A DNA stretch of 64,000 nucleotides. Source: Hexactinellida sp. DTS-2022 (lineage: Eukaryota > Porifera > Hexactinellida). The stretch covers positions 5,518,001 to 5,582,000 of the forward strand of contig JAPNXP010000004.1 of the NCBI GenBank assembly GCA_028753945.1, given 5' to 3'. The position numbers and the translations under genes were made by a program. Under the pieces are notes generated by a model that saw only the letters and a list, made by a program, of their open reading frames with translations, was not told the DNA's origin and did no database searches. Positions 13,001-28,116 of the stretch are shown here, in pieces; the stretch's first letter is position 1, and each line of letters starts with the position of its first letter.

Positions 13001-15730
13001 TTTCAGTCCCCTTCAAAGCCTTTTCAATACAAATGAAATTGGTTTATACGAATTCCGGATAACACGAACACATTTGATGGTCCCATGGTGTTCATACTAA
13101 CGAGGCTATACTATAGTAACCAAGCAAGGTTCACATAGGTACGTAATATTGAAGGGAACTTTCTAGGCGCGCGAAAATCGAGATACTTAATAAACGAAAT
13201 AAGATTTTTTTAATTACCAAAATGTTCAAAAATGTCAAAAATGTCTGAAATATTAGGTATGCCTGTTAGGAAAGTGCCTATATAGTACCTTTAGGAACTT
13301 TCCCCTGTTATTCTTTCTCAGGTCGATGTAGAGAGTCTTTCTGTCGTTAGTTATCTTCTGACTAACGGAACTATAAATACCTGGCAACCTATCGGGGATA
13401 TTGGAATGCGAACTTACGTCTGAATTCTCTCTGATGAGTCAGCTGGTCCATTCTCTGAATGAAAGGAAATAATATTATGCGCCTTAATTATTCCAAATGA
13501 GGACCACTTAAAACTTTGAATAAGTGTCATTTAAGATTTAACACCTCTAATAAGTGTCATTTAACATACCTCAAATACGGACCACTTAACACCTCTAAGA
13601 AGAACCACTTAACACCTCTAACAGTGCCACTTAACACCTCTAACAAGAGCCACTTAACACCTCTAACAGTGCCACTTAACACCTCTAACAAGCACCATTT
13701 AACACCTCTAACAGACCACTTAACACCCCCTACCTGTGTCCTGTCCGGTTGCCTCTTTCTCGAGTATCTGGACATACTGAGTCAGCACCTCTATGAACTC
13801 CTGAAACAGCTCCTGCGGTATTATAACCCGGTTCCGGCCGTTACCCCGGTTCTGGTTAGACTACAGGAATAAGAGTATAACTATAGTGTTGTTGTTGTTT
13901 GTTAGTTGTACGGATTGTACAGACAACTCAAGTTATAACTTATAACCAAGTCGGATATATATGTACCTGCTTATAACGAACTCCGGTTTTAACGAATTCT
14001 GCTTATAACGAACTCCAATTATAATGAAATTAACTTGTAATGAAGTCTTTTAAAATCGAACTCCGCTTATAACAAAATTCGTATATAATGAACTCCGGTT
14101 ATAATGAAATTAACTTGTAATTCCCTGTTGTAAACTGTATATATCCTCTGAGTAAGTCACAGGTGTTCACATAAGTGGAACTATAGACTATACAGAGAAT
14201 AACACCTGCATACAAACTTCTGCTATTCTGTCTGTGATACAGATAGCAACACCTGCAACAGTAGCACGAAAAGTATAAATACAGTCAAGTTGTGAGCAAA
14301 ATAGTTGATCTTATACTCTTAAATTTTGTAAGATACAAAATGTTATTATAAGTATTTTGTCACCTCAATAATCTTGATGAATTTCCCGAAACTATTCTCC
14401 TTCAAATCAATATAGAATCTCTTCTGGTCGACATGTAGTGTCTTGCTAATTAGCTCATCTAAACAACAACAACAACAAACTCACTAACAATACCACCAAA
14501 TTCAGTATACTCTGTTAATAGGAACATCGGATAAGGGAATATCGGTTAAGGAGTACAAGGTTAATTCCGCTAGCCTATACAAATGCATGCAAGTGACTCC
14601 GGTTAATACGAATTCCGGATAATACGAACATATTAATACGGTCCCCTGGTGTTCCTAATTAACTAGAGTATATTGTTTGTTTGCTTGTTTGTAGTTAAAT
14701 AGTTAGTTAGTTATTTAGTTTGTAGTTACCGTTAGTTAAATATTTTATTAGTTAGTTAGTTTGTTTATAGTTAGTTAGTTTGTTGTTGTTGTTGTTGTTT
14801 ACCATCGTAGTTGGGTCTCCGTCTGAGGGGGGGGCCCCGGGGGGGCGGGGGGTACGCATCGTACTCCCGCCTGGGAGGGGGCATCGGGCCTCTCATGGGA
14901 GGTTCCTCTCTGGATCCTAGAAGGAAATGTAAACAGGAACTATAGTTAGTTAGTTCCGATACCAGACACCTAACTAGAACATACAAGGTAGATAGGTGAA
15001 ACTATGGAGTTATAAAGGTACCGTATTTCCCCGAATAAGCGTCGGGTCAATAATTGACATTGGTATGATAAAAGTTAAACACATTAGTTGATAACTGGAG
15101 TGTAATTCCATTGATTTTGGCAACTTCAAGTATGTATATATAGTACTGTTGGTGGAAATCATTATAACCGACCTAAATATTATTTTATGGATTTTTCTAA
15201 AAAATTTCGGGACAATTTTGGTCGCGAAATTCGAAGCAATCCGGTAAGCGTTGTAACTATGGATACATATAGGAATGCGTTGTAACTATGGATACATATA
15301 GGAATGCGTTGTAACTATGGATACAGGTAGGAATGCGTTGTAACTATGGATACATGTAGGAATGCGTTGTAACTATGGATACATGTAGGAATGCGCTGTA
15401 ACTATGGATACAGGTAGGAATGCGTTGTAACTATGGATACATGTAGGAATGCGCTGTAACTATGGATACATGTAGGAATGCGCTGTAACTATGGATACAG
15501 GTAGGAATGCGTTGTAACTATGGATACATGTAGGAATGCGCTGTAACTATGGATACATGTAGGAATGCGTTGTAACTATGGATACAGGTAGGAATGCGCT
15601 GTAACTATGGATACATGTAGGAATGCGCTGTAACTATGGATACATGTAGGAATGCGTTGTAACTATGGATACAGGTAGGAATGGTACCTTGTCTGGGCAT
15701 GCCTCTACCTCTGGGTCTGTAAGTCATCAT
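10024..15730 (-). CDS. PUR-domain (Pur-alpha type) nucleic-acid-binding protein with an RDPRE-repeat linker
   Basis: Ten exons are modelled: 15730-15688, 14916-14803, 14458-14364, 13860-13727, 13370-13289, 12942-12719, 12411-12205, 11749-11535, 10720-10602 and 10260-10024, about 489 residues. The start is MMTYRPRGRG, followed by a Pro/Arg-rich segment. Three PUR repeats are visible. Repeat I has KRFYIDLKENSFGKFIKI then RNRVIIPQELFQEFIEVL. Repeat II has KTLYIDLRKNNRGKFLK then TQVIVPSEGLEVLRDVI. Repeat III has KRFYFDARRNEMGVFLQVSE then RHINIPHVSWQSCQRAL. PUR proteins bind single-stranded purine-rich DNA and RNA in transcription, replication and mRNA transport. Between repeats II and III, exons 6-8 encode about 150-160 residues rich in RDPRE/REPRE units, not known to me in animal Pur-alpha. 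All junctions are in phase except exon 4 to 5. There the obvious donor (after 13734) is out of frame, so a weaker one (gtgtta, after 13727) is proposed; a missed micro-exon is possible. The C-terminus is acidic and Pro-rich. Confidence 0.85.
10760..11100. repeat. Cluster of inverted AAGGGCTTAAG repeats in PUR intron 8
   Basis: About a dozen copies of 'aagggcttaag' and its complement 'cttaagccctt', joined by 'tccaag' or 'tccggac', are packed together. Pairs form hairpins such as gggcttaag-tccaag-tccggacttaagccc. The unit contains the palindromes CTTAAG and TCCGGA. No exon lies here. Confidence 0.8.
11121..11335. repeat. GGAACTGGAACTATAGT degenerate tandem repeat
   Basis: Repeats of 'attggaactggaact' and 'atagttcctattggaact', spaced about 30-35 bp, lie in PUR intron 8. 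A related short cluster with the palindrome gttccaattggaac sits at 55797-55873 in an RPL15 intron. Confidence 0.65.
11350..11503. mobile_element. Pogo-like MITE (CAGTAGACTCTG family)
   Basis: The copy starts atACAGTAGACTCTGTTAATAGGAACACGG and ends about ctaTAACAGAGCTACTa. The interior words are 'gattaaggagtacaaggttaatt', 'gcctatacaaatgcatgcaagtgactccggttaatacg' and 'cggtcccct'. The same family is at 14502-14672, 20154-20327, 36413-36960, 45172-45346 and 56178-56319. This copy lies in PUR intron 8, just upstream of exon 8's donor in genomic order. Confidence 0.7.
11848..12020. mobile_element. GCGCGAG-element (non-autonomous, unclassified)
   Basis: One copy of a dispersed family of about 170 bp. 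One end reads like ggaattatccaggagcgcgagacg and the other like aggagcgtatttacaaatggctgtata. The middle has 'gcgcgaaaatttgg', 'taccgtaacattaatttgtgatttaggcgtatga' and 'ttggatcagacc'. Other copies are at about 18185-18315, 27905-28078, 40025-40195, 43260-43550 and 56690-56870. The outermost 15 bases of the two ends (cagtgtattatacag / caaggaattatccag) are imperfect inverted repeats, which suggests a DNA-transposon derivative. Confidence 0.55.
13490..13735. repeat. 'ttaacacctctaacaag' minisatellite in PUR intron 4
   Basis: Units of about 20-22 bp, 'cacttaacacctctaacaagagc' with variants, repeat from about 13490 to the exon 4 boundary. On the transcribed strand the unit reads gttagaggtgttaagtgg and so carries repeated GTGTTAAG words. 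One of these may serve as the exon 4 donor, which makes the splice model here uncertain. Confidence 0.75.
14502..14672. mobile_element. Pogo-like MITE in PUR intron 2
   Basis: Starts CAGTATACTCTGTTAATAGGAACATCGG and ends gtgttcctaATTAACTAGAGTATATTG, an imperfect inverted repeat. The interior matches the copies at 20154-20327 and 45172-45346. It lies between PUR exons 2 and 3, just upstream of the exon 3 acceptor tract. Confidence 0.7.
15248..15683. repeat. 29-bp minisatellite, about 15 copies, at the start of PUR intron 1
   Basis: The unit 'gcgttgtaactatggatacatgtaggaat' (29 bp, given here as one repeat) is tandem for about 435 bp. Variants are gcgttg/gcgctg and acaggtag/acatgtag/acatatag. 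The array begins a few bases after the donor of PUR exon 1 (15688), so the first part of the intron is almost pure minisatellite. Variants alternate irregularly, as expected from unequal exchange. Confidence 0.95.
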
Positions 15731-16573
15731 CTTATTATTCTTTAGTTTCTTTCAGCAAACAGCATCGACCTCACAACCAGCCCGCTAAACAGCTCTGGCA
15801 AACAACAGGTAAACAAGTAAACAAATGGGTAAACAAATGGGTAAACAAATAGGCAAACATATAGAGAATCGAACATACATACAAACAAACAAATGGGTGA
15901 ACAAACATGCAAACAAATAAAGTATTGAACAAACAAAACATATAAATAAGTAAACTAATAGAGAATGGAACAAATGGGTTAACAAACAAACAAACAAACA
16001 AACAAACAAACAGGTAAACAGATAGTGAATGGAACAAACGAACAAATAAGTAAACAACCAAAATATAATTATCCTTGAAGTTGGTAACAAAAGGATAATT
16101 ATATTTGACGTAGAAAGCAAAGTTGTTTATTGTTGTGAAAGTGAATATTTAGTAAACAAAATTTCTGTCGGAAACAAGGAAATATCAGTAAACAAATAGG
16201 AAAATCGAAATAAGTTTGTTTACCTTTTGCTTTCAAAGAGTAAATATAAAATGCAAGTAAATAGATTGATTGATTTCATAAAAAACGAAATGAAACTAAT
16301 TTAAACTCCCATATTTTCAAAAAAGGTTGTTTAAGAATTTAACTCAGTTTCTGTAAAACAAAAAGTATATATTTATACACTAACTACAACATTCCAATCA
16401 TTACAACATAGCAACATAAAAACAACAAGATAATTACTATAAACAAACTTTAATATACAGTCAAACGAATGGAGAAATATTCAGGTTATAAAGTAAATAA
16501 AAATAAACTCTATCAACTGTTCCCAAATGATCCCAACTTTCCCGAGGCATAAAAATTATTAAAAGGCAGGTGT
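15731..16573. other. Intergenic stretch with TTTGTTTACC / AAACAAAT minisatellite
   Basis: This separates the 5' end of the PUR gene from the 3' end of the RhoGAP gene, both on the minus strand. From 15790 to 16060 it is a run of 'gggtaaacaaatg', 'aacaaacaaa' and similar units. The rest is AT-rich with no reading frame of note. The PUR promoter should lie near 15731-15900, but no defined core element is seen. Confidence 0.6.
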
Positions 16574-23589
<7,016 letters not shown>

Positions 23590-23914
23590 GGTGATGTGAA
23601 TATCAGATTGGAATGTAGTAACAGCTAGTAAATAACAACAGTATATACATAAAGTTATCTATTGTATATTTATACGAAAACATAAATAAATGGCCCCCGT
23701 AATTCCATTTCATAACACCTAATAAGGCATCTATATGGAACTATAAAGTGGTCAGTTCCGATTATATTAATTCATATTATAAAATGCAACTAATACATAT
23801 TAATTTCAATTTAGATTAACCTTATTTAGACATTCCTACGCTACAGTCTAGTAACCAGGGCATAACATAACATTGATAAGTACAGAGTAATTATGATCTA
23901 TATTTAGAAATTCC

Positions 23915-24097
23915 TTATTTCTTGAGTTCGGGTTTTATCAACATTCCATCCTGCCACTTGTGTATCCTGGATAGGGACTCTCCCCTTTTGGTAAGGAGAG
24001 CTTGCTGATCTGGCCTCAGGATTTTCTGGAGGTGTTGAGCGCATATTCTAGAGAACTGCACGTAACTAAGGCCCGCTATTCGCCAGTACTGTACCAT
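23915..24097 (-). CDS. ATP5F1E: Mitochondrial ATP synthase epsilon subunit
   Basis: A single-exon frame of 60 residues starts MVQYWRIAGLSYVQFSRICA and continues with a basic, helical tail. The N-terminal pattern (M-V-x-YWR-x-AGLSY-x-x-x-x-x-IC) is that of the F1 epsilon subunit of animal mitochondria (bacterial delta/epsilon nomenclature differs). It sits in the central stalk of F1-ATPase. The usual length is about 50 residues; here about nine extra residues form the C-terminus (GMLIKPELKK). The start was chosen because the family begins directly at this Met. The gene lies about 320 bp upstream of the RhoGAP gene on the same strand. Confidence 0.9.
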   Translation of the reverse strand: MVQYWRIAGLSYVQFSRICAQHLQKILRPDQQALLTKRGESLSRIHKWQDGMLIKPELKK

Positions 24098-24774
24098 TCT
24101 ATTTATAGAACTAAACACACACAAGGGAAGCTCAAATGTTACGTGACAGATCATCCTTGTCAATAGAATCCATTTCAGTAAAGGGTAAACAAATATACAC
24201 ACAGGTAAACAGGTATAGTAATAGATAAACACATATAGTAAGGGGTAAACAAATATAGTAATAGGTAAACAGGTATTTTAACAGGTAAACAGGTATAGTA
24301 CAATAAACTCCCGTTATAATGAAGTCGGATATAACGAAATGGATATTTCCCCCAGAGCACTAAATGCATTAATTATTATCGCTTATAACGAATATCCGGA
24401 TATAACGAAGGGATTTACAGGTCCCAAGCACTTCGTTACAACGAGAGTTGATTGTAATAGGTTTCAGTTTCACTTCAACAATCCAGGGCAACGAAGGGAT
24501 TTATATAATTATATAAATTATATAAATTATATAACTTATAACTTGTACATATCCCTTATTGCCCCCTTGCATGCAGGTCCTGTATGAAAACTGACAAATA
24601 CAATAATTGTCCTATCATATTATGAAATTATTTGTATGATATTATAAGCAAAGCCCTTATAGTACAATAGAATTATTCTATAGTGAATCAAATGATTTGT
24701 GATGTAATTATAGGTATATAAAATATTTTATTTTGAATATATTTAAAGCATGGGATGGAGGAAGGTTAAAGTAA
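24098..24774. other. Divergent intergenic region with TAAACA repeats and a MITE
   Basis: This lies between the minus-strand epsilon gene and the plus-strand membrane-protein gene, so it probably holds both promoters. It contains 'aggtaaacaggtatagtaat' repeats (24180-24300), a TA-flanked MITE (24298-24456) and an AT-rich tail. No core promoter motif can be named with confidence. Confidence 0.55.
24298..24456. mobile_element. Pogo-like MITE (CGTTATAACGA family)
   Basis: Starts tacAATAAACTCCCGTTATAATGAAGTCGG and ends cacttcgttacAACGAGAGTTGATTGta. The interior is 'ggatatttcccccagagcactaaatgcattaattatta'. Other copies: 38400-38575, 48950-49453 (interrupted), 51367-51528 and 55430-55570. Confidence 0.75.
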
Positions 24775-25461
24775 ATGTTTTCTTGTTTGAGAATAAATAT
24801 ATTTTTGTTTTTACCCTGTTTGTTTACGGCTCTGCAAACAAATAATACAACAAACAACAGTATAACAACAACAACAACAACAACAAACACAACAACATTT
24901 TATTGCAGAACAAAAGCGGATTGCAGTTGGGAAGAATTAACAGAAAATTCAAAATACATTTCATGTTTGGAAGGCAAATGTTTTTGTGACGACACCTGTT
25001 TTTCTAATGTGGATGGGAAATGTCAAATTAGGAAATGTTATGCCTATTCGTTCGGAGAAGACAGCTGTGAATTCAGTGGCAGAAATTGGAGGATAACAAA
25101 TATTCTGGCAAAGTACGCAGGGTTCATTGGTGCCGTATATTTCTATTTAGGCAGATGGGTAATTGGCATAGTGCAACTCTCAATATTTACAGCGATTATT
25201 ATAACACTACCACTTATAATAATTATATACTGTATAGTAGGGTATGTTATGTTAAAAGTAGGGGTGAAATTACGGGAGTTGTATGGTGTTGTTAAAAGGG
25301 TTGTTGTAAGTATTGTGTGTGTTTGTTGTGTGCATTGTTTGTGTGTAGGTGTGTGTGTTGTTTGGTATGTTGTTGTTGCGGTGTTGGTTTCACAGAATTT
25401 GATCAAGGACGCACAAGGTTGTGGTATGGGTAGTGAACCGGAGTATGTTCATGTTGTGTGA
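24775..25461 (+). CDS. Secreted-pathway Cys-rich membrane protein with TM2-like hairpin
   Basis: Single-exon frame of 228 residues. It has a hydrophobic N-terminus (MFSCLRINIFLFLPCLFTAL) that looks like a signal peptide, then an Asn/Thr tract from an (AAC)n microsatellite. Next comes a cysteine-rich domain (about residues 44-105: CRTKADC, CLEGKCFCDDTC, GKCQIRKC), a membrane hairpin with GFIGAVYFYLGRWVIGIVQL, and one or two more hydrophobic segments with many Cys and Val. The phrase G-F-x-G-x-x-x-FYLGR-x-x-x-G-x-x-Q-L resembles the TM2 domain of TM2D proteins, which also follow a Cys-rich ectodomain. This similarity was read by eye, so orthology is unproven. The last third is skewed toward TGT/GTT codons and could be partly repeat-derived. 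Confidence 0.55.
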   Translation: MFSCLRINIFLFLPCLFTALQTNNTTNNSITTTTTTTNTTTFYCRTKADCSWEELTENSKYISCLEGKCFCDDTCFSNVDGKCQIRKCYAYSFGEDSCEFSGRNWRITNILAKYAGFIGAVYFYLGRWVIGIVQLSIFTAIIITLPLIIIIYCIVGYVMLKVGVKLRELYGVVKRVVVSIVCVCCVHCLCVGVCVVWYVVVAVLVSQNLIKDAQGCGMGSEPEYVHVV

Positions 25462-25490
25462 TATTGTGTTGTTGTTGTTGTTGTTGTTAA

Positions 25491-25523
<33 letters not shown>

Positions 25524-25600
25524 CGTTGTTATTATTATTTGCGTTGTTGTTTACTTATTTAAAGATAAATGAATCATTTAGCTATTTATATTCAATATTT
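25462..25600. repeat. (GTT)n microsatellite between convergent genes
   Basis: A nearly pure gtt run (about 25470-25550) lies between the stop of the TM2-like gene and the stop of NHL gene 1, which face each other. Confidence 0.9.
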
Positions 25601-25622
25601 ATAACAACAAATAAACAAACAA

Positions 25623-26855
25623 TTATTGACAGGAAAATATTTGTAGTCCGTAGTTTTCATTCCAAGACATAATTATTAATTTCATATTTTCAGTTAGAAC
25701 TATTCCTAGAGGGCTATGAAACATTCCCACTTCATGTCCTGGTTCCCCTATATTGTGGAGGTGTGTCCCTTCTTTAGAGAATATTCTAACGTTATTCTCC
25801 CAATCACTGATCAGCAAATTCTGTTTTCTGTCCAAACAGAAGAAGTGAGCTTTTCCTATCTGCATTCCTGTACCCCGTGTGATTAGGGAGCGTATCTTCT
25901 CTCCTGCGTGAGAGAACACGAGTATGCAGGGAGAGTCCCAACAGAGCACGTACACCTCATCTGGTGTCAGTTTAACGTCACGCGGGCGTTTCATTGTTTG
26001 GTGCGTTATGGATCTTTGAAAGTGTAGGGAGTCATCTAAGACTTGGATTCTGTTGTTGTTAGAATCCGCTACGAACACATCTCCGTTGGTAGAGACGGTG
26101 AGTCCGAAAGGGTAATTGAACTGTCCCACACCAGATCCCTCACTCCCTAGGCTAGCGACGAGACGCATGTCAGCCTCTATTTTGAATTGGAACACAGCGT
26201 CTACTCCTGTGTCCGTCACGTACAGGTTGTCTCGATGGATCGCTATACCGCGTGGCCGACTCATGGCTTGGTTTGTGAAAGTATTTAGGAATTCGCCTGT
26301 CTCCGAGAAGATTGAGACTCTACAGGAACCTAACCCTTCAGCGACATAAATTAGGTTTGTGTTCCCATCGATAGCGACACCACAAGGACTCCAGAGCTCT
26401 CCAGGAGCTTGTCCTTTCTTCCCGACAGCTACAATCGGTCCCATTTCTTGATATCGGGGTACAACGGGCACCTCCTCCTCGACTACCTCTCCCACACCTG
26501 CGATCACCTGCTCCAGGTGTCCACAGGTGCCTCGGAACACCACGCGTGTCTCGGGCTGGGGTACCCTCACCTCTGCTAGCGCTTGTTCTAGTTCCGCTAG
26601 GATTCGCTCCTGGGTCTCTCTCAGTTCGTTCATTTGGAGACGAGCCTCTATTTCTGTTTTAGCTCCGATTAATTCTTCTTCTTTTCGCGCGCGGGCTATG
26701 GGCCTAGCGGCTATTTGGTCGCGTGTGTCGCGGTATGTGGTTATGAGTGCCACTCGTCGCTGCTGGACACACATTATTATTCGGTCGAACAGTTGGTTTA
26801 TTTCCAACTCGACAGGGTCTACGGGGTGTATCGGGTCAGGGAATCGAACTGCCAT
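25623..26855 (-). CDS. NHL-repeat beta-propeller protein, copy 1
   Basis: Intronless, 410 residues. The N-terminal third (about residues 15-120) is charged and helical (LEINQLFDRIIMCVQQRR, MNELRETQERILAELEQAL), with no RING or B-box. From about residue 150 there are NHL-type blades: GELWSPCGVAI / LIYVAEG, RPRGIAI / LYVTDTG, YPFGLTV / DVFVADSNNNRIQV, RPRDVKL / VYVLCWDS, NLLISDWENNVRIF and SPLGIVL. NHL propellers bind RNA or protein; in TRIM-NHL proteins they follow a RING, which is missing here. A second copy lies inverted at 57467-58702. The two are nearly identical over long runs, including about 300 bp upstream of the ATG, but differ at matching loop positions of most blades. The start is the Met shared by both copies. 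Confidence 0.9.
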   Translation of the reverse strand: MAVRFPDPIHPVDPVELEINQLFDRIIMCVQQRRVALITTYRDTRDQIAARPIARARKEEELIGAKTEIEARLQMNELRETQERILAELEQALAEVRVPQPETRVVFRGTCGHLEQVIAGVGEVVEEEVPVVPRYQEMGPIVAVGKKGQAPGELWSPCGVAIDGNTNLIYVAEGLGSCRVSIFSETGEFLNTFTNQAMSRPRGIAIHRDNLYVTDTGVDAVFQFKIEADMRLVASLGSEGSGVGQFNYPFGLTVSTNGDVFVADSNNNRIQVLDDSLHFQRSITHQTMKRPRDVKLTPDEVYVLCWDSPCILVFSHAGEKIRSLITRGTGMQIGKAHFFCLDRKQNLLISDWENNVRIFSKEGTHLHNIGEPGHEVGMFHSPLGIVLTENMKLIIMSWNENYGLQIFSCQ

Positions 26856-27166
26856 TTTGTTATTATTTGCTAGTTAGCTAGTTAGTGCTATGGAAAGGAA
26901 AATAGTTTGTTAGTAGAATGCAATAGAGAATGTGTCTCGTATCTTATAGCAGAGCTAGGTGGTGGAACTGAGTGGAATGTGGCATCTGTTTGTGTGCCGC
27001 CTCTTCTGATGCACATGGTGACTCCATCCAGTCAGGAATGTAGTGAAAGGAAATACTTTCATTTGTGAGTAATTTGTTAATGCAGAAACAGTTCTGCTAG
27101 GATACAAGATAGCTCAAATGGAATGTGGCACAACCCAGTGCAAAGTACAAACTTGCTTTCTACATT
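26856..27166 (-). promoter_or_regulatory. Duplicated 5' flank (candidate promoter) of NHL copy 1
   Basis: The 310 bp upstream of the ATG match, in inverse order, 57157-57466 upstream of NHL copy 2. Shared words include 'cactgggttgtgccacattccatttgagctat', 'ggcacacaaacagatgccacattccactcagttcc' and 'tataagatacgagacacattctcta'. The match ends near 27166. A tataaga word about 90 bp upstream of the start is conserved in both. Retention of the flank suggests that promoter and gene were copied together. Confidence 0.65.
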
Positions 27167-27398
27167 TTTCTAAAATGATCAAATTTCAAATAATAATCAA
27201 TGAATTAAGCCATATAAAATTATTTACTTTTAATGATCCCCTTTCGTTTAAATTTCCATTCTTTCCGGATTTACTTATGCTATTAGAACATGTACATACC
27301 AATATTGTTTATAGAGTCGTGTGTAATACCCTTATATATTGGTACCCATAGGCCCTTATAATTATGAAACTTCTATCCTGATTACATACACAGCTCAA

Positions 27399-27864
27399 CT
27401 TAGCTCTTATAACAAATCTAATAATAGCAACTTAGCTCTTATAACAAATCTAATAATAGCAACTTAGCTCTTATAACAAATCTAATAATAGCAACTTAGC
27501 TCTTATAACAAATCTAATAATAGCAACTTAGCTCTTATAACAAAAGAGTCCCAACAGAGCACGTACACCTCATCTAGTGTCAGTTTAAGATGATAACCCT
27601 TCAAAAAAATCTAAAATTACAGCTGTGCCGACTGCATATTCATTTGGAGGCACTACATTGGTGGTTCAAGGACTAATAGTGCCTCCACCAGAATACGCAA
27701 TCGGCACAGCTGTAATTTTAGATTTTTTGAGGCTATTACCTTAAACTGACACCAGATGAGGTGTACGTGCTCTGTTGGGACTTTGTTGTTATACGAGCTA
27801 AGTTGCTATTATTAGATTTGTTATACGAGCTAAGTTGCTATTATTAGATTTGATATACGAGCTT
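27399..27864. mobile_element. Long fold-back element carrying an NHL gene fragment in both arms
   Basis: The stretch is one imperfect palindrome in four layers. Outermost, a 32-bp unit beginning cttagctcttataacaaatc repeats about 4.5 times at left (27399-27544) and inverted about 2.5 times at right (27785-27864). Next, about 42 bp of NHL coding sequence (cccaacagagcacgtacacc...) sits at 27546-27588 and inverted at 27742-27783. Then come inverted copies of 'ctaaaattacagctgtgccga' with flanks (27601-27655 and 27678-27730), and a loop of about 20 nt. The NHL piece encodes the blade segment around LTPDEVYVLCWDS. Its gttggg word matches copy 1, not copy 2 (taatga). It lies about 540 bp upstream of copy 1. 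Confidence 0.85.
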
Positions 27865-28116
27865 TTTATTAAGGGAAACTAAACATAATTTGACTGTAGG
27901 TAAGGTTTAAATACGCTCCTAATCAATGTATTATACAGGCATTTGTAACTACGCTCCTAATCCTGGTCTGATCCAATTTCATACGCCTAAATCACAAATT
28001 ATTGTTACGGTATAGGAGAGGATTCCAATTTTTCGGGCTCATTATTATTTTTTAAATAAAACGACACTCCAAAAGTGTATAATCCCTGCTCCAGTTGCTA
28101 TAGTTACACAGCTGGA
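27865..28116. mobile_element. GCGCGAG-element copy upstream of the hydroxylase gene
   Basis: From about 27905 to 28078 the words 'tacgctcctaatcctggtctgatccaatttcatacgcctaaatcacaaatt' and 'ctccaaaag' match the family described at 11848-12020, in reverse. It abuts the first exon of the beta-hydroxylase gene (start 28117), so the 5' untranslated region may lie in transposon-derived sequence. Confidence 0.6.

Noticed and set aside
15742..16120. Phe/Leu/Cys/Val-rich frames resembling membrane proteins
   Set aside because: Products of the TTTGTTTACC minisatellite, open in all three minus frames. No start context or splice signals.
25143..25406. Thr-rich antisense frame over the TM2-like gene
   Set aside because: Complement of GT-rich codons. 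It lacks the signal sequence, ordered Cys and membrane pattern seen on the plus strand.
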